Source: JBIOHJ01 sp044448905 (GTDB taxonomy: Bacteria > Bacteroidota > Bacteroidia > AKYH767-A > OLB10). From it: a stretch of 9,979 nucleotides of DNA. A program made the translations under genes and the position numbers. The stretch is from NCBI GenBank assembly GCA_044448905.1, contig JBIOHJ010000121.1, positions 1 to 9,979 of the forward strand. Direction: 5' to 3'. A model generated the notes under the pieces. It saw only the letters and a list, made by a program, of their open reading frames with translations. It did not search any database and was not told where the DNA came from. This document shows positions 5,145 to 9,979 of this stretch, in pieces (position 1 is the first letter of the stretch; each line of letters opens with the position of its first letter).

Positions 5145-7108
5145 TTGCTGTGACCCATCATTACCGTATCGCTGATTTTTGAAAGTATCAGCTTGCTTTT
5201 AGCCTGGTCAATCTGTCCGAGAGTTACCAGTGCCTGGTTACTTACCTGAATGCTTTGCGAAACCACCACGTAATCCGAGGGTTTGTTTTTACGCACATAT
5301 AAGTTTTTTATTGTGCCATTTTCAGGCGAAGTTGAAAACACCCCCGTTTGTTGTGGTGTGCAGCCTGTATAGTAGCAATAAGTTGCACGGCTGTCAAAAT
5401 ATTTTTCACGGGTAAGTATGTTTCCTTCCTGCTTTTGTGAATTTATTCCCAAAATATGCCCGATACCTAATGTTGCATTTTCCATCAGCATAAATTTCCC
5501 CTTTCCGGTGATGGTAAATTCATCACACATCAGTTTTGCTCCTCCATTTACAATAAGCGTTCTGTTTTCGGCAATGTTACCAATCTTTCCGGTTTTAATA
5601 ACCAATTCTTTTCCGGGCAAAATATTAATGTTCCCAAGTTCTATGTTTCCGGCTTTCTGTGACCAGTAAACGGTTTTTGATTTGCTGTCACAAAAATTAA
5701 TTTGCGAAAGTCCATCCCTGCTCTGATTAAAATTAAATGTTCCACCAATTAATAAAGCATTGCCGGTAATGTTGAGCACCGTGAAATTACTTTGGCTTCC
5801 ATCACCATCTTTGAAAGTTCCTTCTTTAATAATCAGATCGTGTGCAACATTAATGATCAGCGAATTATTTTCGCCATTCGGGCCCGTAAAAGATCCGCCT
5901 GAAAAAATAAGGCTGCCACCAATATTGATGGTATCAGTTGAGCCCGAAAATAAATAATGATTGGTTCCTGTTCTGCGAATTTCCAGGTTACCTTTGATAT
6001 TCCGGAATGCATTACTCGCATCCATATCAGAAGTTATTGTGGAATTAATAAGCACATTTCCCCAGCTTGTTTCTTCTGAAAATGCAAGCATGCTGTATTT
6101 ATAAAAGCATTGATTGGATGCCGGGCTGAAATATTTTTTATTGCCAGGTAGCTTTCCTTCGTTTGAATGAATATAATTGCCTCCATTTTCAATTCGGAAA
6201 TTATCAACCGGGTTTATTTCCAGAATCGAAAAGTCCTGCTGATAAATTCCCCCTTCACTGATAAAAATATTTTTTGCTTTCAGAACCTGTATAGCTTTAA
6301 GCGTTGCATTTTTTTCAATAACCAGTGTGGGGAGAAAAGTTTCTTCAGCATTAACCAACTTGTGCCCGCTTTGAATAAAGAATGTATTGTTCAGATCGCC
6401 AATTCTGGCAGGTGGTATTCCGGATCCGTCACGTTTCGAATTCCAAGAACCGGAAAGATTTGTGGCTGCAAGCCCGGTAGAGAAAAATGAAATGTTGCTG
6501 GCAATTTTCTTTTTTACTTTAGCCTGCAGCATTGCCGGACGCAAAGTAGAGGCGCCAATTCTGAATTGAATGCACGATGCTGTGACGGATGACTTTTTTA
6601 CTGTTGCTTCCGGTTTGATATCGAAAGTTAACCAGAAATAATTTTTTCCTTGTGAAAGTTCGCTGTTCACTGTCATCTCAAATTCTTTTTCGGAGGGGTT
6701 CGGAATTGTTTGCCCGATTTGACGGGCAGTGGAAAAATTATTCTCTTTCCCTGTAAACCACAACCTTGCATTTTCGATTTGTGCGGAAACCGGCAATGAG
6801 GTACCGTTTGTCGAAAATGTAATATTGGATAATTTCACCGGGTTTCCCAATCCGGTTGTTTTCAATTCAATACCTAAAACAAGTTGATTGATACTTCCCC
6901 TTAATACCGTTGAAGTGTCTCTGATAATGTCAGCCGATTCAAAAACCATGGTGTTTTGCGCTGTCACGTCTTCGTGCTTTGAAAAATTTATAAACACAAT
7001 CAAAGCAATGATTAAACCGGAACCTAATGCAACAGAAATCTGTAAAGCCTGTCGTATTGAGACCCGTAAACGGTTACTGGGTCTTTGCCTGAAACTAATT
7101 CGCGCCAT
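5141..7108 (-). CDS. Exported/membrane-anchored protein: BNR_assoc_N-like domain plus beta-solenoid, no visible sorting domain
   Basis: A 655-residue protein. The first 20 residues are rich in Arg, followed by a hydrophobic segment at about 22-42 that is either a signal anchor or a long signal peptide (possible cleavage after VTA, 48-50). Residues about 62-195 resemble the N-terminal domain of Bacteroidota BNR-repeat neuraminidases (BNR_assoc_N). Marker segments are LVLGIELKTTG, IENARLWFTG and GKNYFWLTFDIKP. No sialidase catalytic domain or Asp-box follows. Instead residues about 205-640 form glycine- and asparagine-rich repeats such as INIGGSLIFSGGSFTG and LIIKEGTFKDGDG, pointing to a parallel beta-solenoid, as in surface-exposed or T9SS-exported proteins. 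No T9SS C-terminal domain is visible; the protein ends KLILSKISDTVMMGHSN. It may be truncated or tethered by its N-terminus. The 152-bp leader (7109-7260) separates it from hppD and holds nothing else recognised. Confidence 0.72.
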   Translation of the reverse strand: MARISFRQRPSNRLRVSIRQALQISVALGSGLIIALIVFINFSKHEDVTAQNTMVFESADIIRDTSTVLRGSINQLVLGIELKTTGLGNPVKLSNITFSTNGTSLPVSAQIENARLWFTGKENNFSTARQIGQTIPNPSEKEFEMTVNSELSQGKNYFWLTFDIKPEATVKKSSVTASCIQFRIGASTLRPAMLQAKVKKKIASNISFFSTGLAATNLSGSWNSKRDGSGIPPARIGDLNNTFFIQSGHKLVNAEETFLPTLVIEKNATLKAIQVLKAKNIFISEGGIYQQDFSILEINPVDNFRIENGGNYIHSNEGKLPGNKKYFSPASNQCFYKYSMLAFSEETSWGNVLINSTITSDMDASNAFRNIKGNLEIRRTGTNHYLFSGSTDTINIGGSLIFSGGSFTGPNGENNSLIINVAHDLIIKEGTFKDGDGSQSNFTVLNITGNALLIGGTFNFNQSRDGLSQINFCDSKSKTVYWSQKAGNIELGNINILPGKELVIKTGKIGNIAENRTLIVNGGAKLMCDEFTITGKGKFMLMENATLGIGHILGINSQKQEGNILTREKYFDSRATYCYYTGCTPQQTGVFSTSPENGTIKNLYVRKNKPSDYVVVSQSIQVSNQALVTLGQIDQAKSKLILSKISDTVMMGHSN

Positions 7109-7260
7109 GTTTTAATTTTATAAAAACTAAAACAGTTTACGAAAAATCGTTTCAAATGGTTGACAAAAGCAAGTGAAAGAATCGAAACTAAATTCAATAA
7201 ATCTTACAGAAAATTAATTGCAGGGAAAATTTCAACTCTGAATAAAAAATCAGCTGGTAA

Positions 7261-8397
7261 TTATAAATTTCCCCGCAGTTCCTGCTCCCTTTCAATCGCT
7301 TCAAATAAGGCTTTGAAATTTCCTTTTCCAAAGGATTTTGCCCCGCAGCGCTGAATGATTTCAAAAAATACTGTAGGGCGGTCCTGAACGGGCTTCGTAA
7401 AAAGCTGCAATAAATATCCTTCATCATCGCGGTCAACCAGGATGTTTAATTTTTTAACAGCATCCACATCTTCATTAATTTTACCAACGCGGTCCCATAC
7501 ATCATCATAATAATTTTCGGGAACATATAAAAATTCCACACCTCTTGCACGCAGTTCAGTAACCGTTGAAATAATATCATCGGTAGCAATGGCAATATGC
7601 TGGACACCTGCGCTGTGATAAAAATCAAGATATTCTTCAATCTGTGATTTACGTTTTCCGCTGGCAGGCTCATTTATCGGAAATTTTACATACCCGCTGC
7701 CGTTACTTACCACTTTACTCATTAACGCGGAGTACTCGGTTGAAATGTCTTTATCATCAAACGTAATGAGCAATTTAAACCCCATCACATCTTCATAAAA
7801 TTTAACCCACTTATTCATACCGCCCAATTCAACATTTCCCACGCAATGATCCACATGCCTTAAGCCAACCGGTTTTGTTTTCACATTGCTTTTCCAAGCT
7901 TTAAAGCCCGGCATAAATGCTCCTTTATAATTCCTGCGTTCAACAAATTTGTGAATGGTTTCGCCATAGGTCTGAATTGCGGAAATAACTACTTCTCCGA
8001 ATTCATCTTTCAAAACCTGCGGCTGTATAACGGCAATGGCACCCCGCTTAATAGTTTCTTCAAATGCTTTTCGTGCATCATCAACCCAAAGCGCCAACAC
8101 CTTTACTCCATCGCCATGTTTGCGGTTATGTAAAGCCACTTCATGATCGGGATGCAATGCTGATGTAAGCACGATCCTGATTTTATCCTGCTGCAATACA
8201 TACGATGCCCGGTCGCGCATGCCCGTTTCAGGGCCAGAATACGCTACCAATTCATATCCCCATGCCGACTGGTAATAATAGGCAGACTGTTTTGCATTGC
8301 CAACATAAAATTCAATATGATCGGTTCCGTTTAAAGGAAGAAAATCTTCTGTTTTTTTTGGAATGCTTTTTTCCTGAACAGGTGAAGAGGTTTCCAT
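7261..8397 (-). CDS. hppD: 4-hydroxyphenylpyruvate dioxygenase
   Basis: A 378-residue, normal-length, cytoplasmic non-haem iron enzyme. It converts 4-hydroxyphenylpyruvate and O2 to homogentisate and CO2, the second step of tyrosine breakdown. Two vicinal-oxygen-chelate halves are visible: about 22-155 (DHIEFYVGNAKQSAYYYQ...) and about 178-360. The iron ligands can be placed in the C-terminal half: His184 in LRHVDHCVGNV, His267 in GVQHIAIATDDI and Glu346 in FFEIIQRCGAKSFGKGNFKA. The conserved family C-terminus (FEAIEREQELRGNL) is complete. The start is the ATG at 8397, giving the usual N-terminal length. It follows the lipoprotein gene by 73 bp, which contains a match to the -7 promoter element, so it may be transcribed on its own. 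The next pathway enzyme (homogentisate dioxygenase) is not in the window. Confidence 0.96.
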   Translation of the reverse strand: METSSPVQEKSIPKKTEDFLPLNGTDHIEFYVGNAKQSAYYYQSAWGYELVAYSGPETGMRDRASYVLQQDKIRIVLTSALHPDHEVALHNRKHGDGVKVLALWVDDARKAFEETIKRGAIAVIQPQVLKDEFGEVVISAIQTYGETIHKFVERRNYKGAFMPGFKAWKSNVKTKPVGLRHVDHCVGNVELGGMNKWVKFYEDVMGFKLLITFDDKDISTEYSALMSKVVSNGSGYVKFPINEPASGKRKSQIEEYLDFYHSAGVQHIAIATDDIISTVTELRARGVEFLYVPENYYDDVWDRVGKINEDVDAVKKLNILVDRDDEGYLLQLFTKPVQDRPTVFFEIIQRCGAKSFGKGNFKALFEAIEREQELRGNL

Positions 8398-8417
8398 GAC
8401 TTGATTTATTAATAATA

Positions 8418-8425
8418 CAAAATTA
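8418..8425 (-). promoter_or_regulatory. Candidate -7 promoter element for hppD
   Basis: On the minus strand this reads TAATTTTG, an exact TAnnTTTG match, 20 bp before the hppD ATG in an otherwise non-coding 73-bp gap. It would give a very short leader of roughly a dozen bases. No clear -33 TTG box was found, so the call is tentative. Confidence 0.35.
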
Positions 8426-8470
8426 TTGAATTTTTAAAGAAGATATGAATAAGATTTATCATGAACACCT

Positions 8471-8968
8471 TTATTCATTATTGCTGGAGCGGAGCAATTG
8501 CCAGTTTGTTTTCTCATTAAAAAGCGAATCGAGAAATTTTTCAAATTCGATCAGTTGCTTCGGGGCTTCGGGATCGGTATTGATAATTCGTTTGTATTTT
8601 CCATTTAAATTTATCTCGGTAAAGGTGCCTGGAAAATCCGCAATATGAGGGTTGACATTTTTGTCGGGTAATTCATAAATATTATTTTCAGTAATATATT
8701 TTTTTAGTTCATCAATGGTTTGTTGATTGAGTTGTGTCGTAAAAATTCCAATATTTATTACGTTTTGCTTTCCTTCATATTTAACATAGCCGTTTTGATA
8801 AATGGTGGTCTTATATGTGGGACATCTCCCGAAGCAGGGGGTTCGCTCAATGGATGCAAGAAGAACGGTGTCAGCAGAAACAGGAGTTGCAGTAGCAGAA
8901 ATTTTTTCTTTGCTTTTGCAATTTGAAAACAAGGTGATAAAAAGTAAAATATAAACCGGGAGTCGCAT
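8471..8968 (-). CDS. Small putative lipoprotein with CFGRCPxY motif (DUF6438-like)
   Basis: A 165-residue protein. The N-terminus has a short hydrophobic signal (residues 4-16) ending in LFSNC, so Cys17 is a likely lipid-attachment site. The lipobox is imperfect, with Asn at -1. A Ser/Ala/Thr-rich linker follows to about residue 36. The body then shows SIERTPCFGRCPTYKTTIYQ with Cys45 and Cys49, followed by YVKYEG. This is the hallmark of the family I know as DUF6438, whose function is unknown. The two cysteines could form a disulfide or bind a ligand in the periplasm. The gene starts 11 bp after the yidC stop and is probably in its operon. YidC helps insert membrane proteins, but a functional link is speculation. 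No close alternative ATG exists in the leader. Confidence 0.75.
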   Translation of the reverse strand: MRLPVYILLFITLFSNCKSKEKISATATPVSADTVLLASIERTPCFGRCPTYKTTIYQNGYVKYEGKQNVINIGIFTTQLNQQTIDELKKYITENNIYELPDKNVNPHIADFPGTFTEINLNGKYKRIINTDPEAPKQLIEFEKFLDSLFNEKTNWQLLRSSNNE

Positions 8969-8979
8969 GGTTTACAAAA

Positions 8980-9979
8980 TTATTTTTTCGGCATTTTATA
9001 GCCACGCTGTTTTGCCATATCTTCTAACCTCTGCTGGAATTTTGATTTCACAACTGGCTGCTTTTTTTTCTCCTGAATTTTGCGGTGAATTTCATCCTGG
9101 TTAACAAAAGCTTTGAAAAGATATTGTTGCCCTAGGCCGCAAAGGTTGCTTAGAAAATAATAATAACTCAGCCCGGCAGAATAGTTATTAAATATACCAA
9201 GAAACAATATCGGCATTATATACATCATCCATTTCATTTGTGGGTTGACAGCCGTTGTCATCTGCATATTAATTGCGGTGAACAGGATGGTTGATAATGT
9301 CATAAGAATGGTGAACAGGCTTACGTGATCACCATAAAACGGAATGGTAAAAGGAAGGTCGAGAATTGAATCATAAGTAGAGAGGTCTTTAGCCCATAAA
9401 AAACTTTCCTGTCTTAACTCAATTGACGTTGGGAAGAAACTGAACATGGCAAATAAAATAGGAATCTGCAGTATAGCGGGAATACATCCTCCGAGCGGGT
9501 TCACTCCGGCACGTTTATAAAGCGCCATCATTGCCTGCTGTTTTTTCATCGGGTCGTCAGGATATTGCTGGTTAAGCTCAGTTACTTCGGGTTGAAGAAC
9601 TTTCATTTTTGCCTGCGATAAAAACGATTTATATGTCAGTGGAAGCAATACAATGCGAATGATAATAGTGAGGATTAAAATGATGATTCCGAAATTCAGA
9701 TTAAAACTGTTGAGCCAGTTAAAAACGGGGATGACCAGCCAACGGTTAACAAAACCAAAAAACCCCAGATTAATTATTTTCTCCAATCCCAACTCCATTT
9801 TTTTTAATGTTTGAAAATGATTGGGGCCAAAATAAAAGCTCATCGCAAAAGTTTCGTCAGTTTTGTGCGAATAGGGAATGGTGAAGTTTGCTTTCAGGTT
9901 TGCAACTTCATGTTTTGAATTTTCGTCAACAACACTTTCAATTTTTGTTGGTTTATCAAAATTGGTTTCGGCAACCAGA
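8980..9979 (-). CDS. yidC: Membrane protein insertase YidC (N-terminal part outside window)
   Basis: The frame is open from the right edge to TAA at 8982-8980, giving the last 332 codons or so; ATG codons inside it are not starts. YidC inserts and folds inner-membrane proteins, alone or with SecYEG. The part before about SFYFGPNHFQTLKKM is the end of the large periplasmic domain found in Gram-negative YidC. Then comes FFGFVNRWLVIPVFNWLN, followed by the core 60KD_IMP domain. The first core membrane segment contains the conserved Arg of the hydrophilic groove in IIIRIVLLPLTYKS. Further family signatures are GVNPLGGCIPAILQIPILFAMF and the closing LSYYYFLSNL. The C-terminal tail is long and strongly basic (KKKQPVV...GYKMPKK), suited to ribosome contact. 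The small lipoprotein gene follows after 11 bp. Confidence 0.96.
   Translation of the reverse strand, partial: LVAETNFDKPTKIESVVDENSKHEVANLKANFTIPYSHKTDETFAMSFYFGPNHFQTLKKMELGLEKIINLGFFGFVNRWLVIPVFNWLNSFNLNFGIIILILTIIIRIVLLPLTYKSFLSQAKMKVLQPEVTELNQQYPDDPMKKQQAMMALYKRAGVNPLGGCIPAILQIPILFAMFSFFPTSIELRQESFLWAKDLSTYDSILDLPFTIPFYGDHVSLFTILMTLSTILFTAINMQMTTAVNPQMKWMMYIMPILFLGIFNNYSAGLSYYYFLSNLCGLGQQYLFKAFVNQDEIHRKIQEKKKQPVVKSKFQQRLEDMAKQRGYKMPKK

Noticed and set aside
6167..6490. Plus-strand open frame of 107 codons
   Set aside because: It lies antisense to the beta-solenoid protein and shows no protein-like motif.
7139..7150. Small palindrome ACGA-AAAA-TCGT upstream of the solenoid gene
   Set aside because: A 4-bp stem is too short to support a terminator or operator call in A/T-rich sequence.
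9841..9843. ATG at 9843 as the yidC start
   Set aside because: The frame stays open to the window edge and the upstream residues fit the end of the periplasmic domain, so this Met is internal.

Overview
The window looks like chromosomal DNA from a member of the Bacteroidota. The evidence is mixed but consistent: low GC content, A-rich leaders without clear Shine-Dalgarno sites, TTG starts, and matches to the Bacteroidota promoter -7 element (TAnnTTTG). Several proteins also point there: a DUF4199 membrane protein, a BNR_assoc_N-like surface protein and a DUF6438-like lipoprotein. Two short intergenic repeats of a kind I recall as scattered through such genomes are present. MqnA suggests menaquinone is made by the futalosine route, and HPPD implies oxygen-dependent tyrosine breakdown. 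All family names come from reading motifs by eye; no database was searched.

Layout. At the left edge, positions 1-519 (+) hold the C-terminal 172 codons of a GT4-type glycosyltransferase. Facing it tail to tail across 60 bp is a complete, closely related copy (541-1704, -). The shared part forms an imperfect inverted repeat with arms 1-516 and 577-1092, about 92% identical by hand count. The spacer contains a CACAGATT tandem and a hairpin element that also carries a perfect G-quadruplex motif. The complete GT4 gene is the last of three minus-strand genes with 4-bp start/stop overlaps: DUF4199 membrane protein (2672-3193), polyprenol-phosphate-type GT2 glycosyltransferase (1701-2675), then GT4. 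This looks like an envelope-glycan module.

A 123-bp divergent intergenic region separates that operon from a plus-strand pair: holA (DNA polymerase III delta, 3317-4360) and mqnA (chorismate dehydratase, 4368-5144). MqnA ends against a convergent 655-aa surface or exported protein (5141-7108, -), and the two stop codons share one TTAA. Further right, all on the minus strand, are hppD (7261-8397), a small lipoprotein with a C-x3-C motif (8471-8968) and yidC (8980 to beyond the right edge).

Most of this is housekeeping and envelope biology. The most unusual part is the left 1.1 kb: a diverged convergent gene duplication with a mosaic pattern of differences. At its centre, an intergenic repeat has replaced one copy's stop codon and added an 11-residue tail to the protein. 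No CRISPR array, tRNA, rRNA, transposase or prophage gene was seen.
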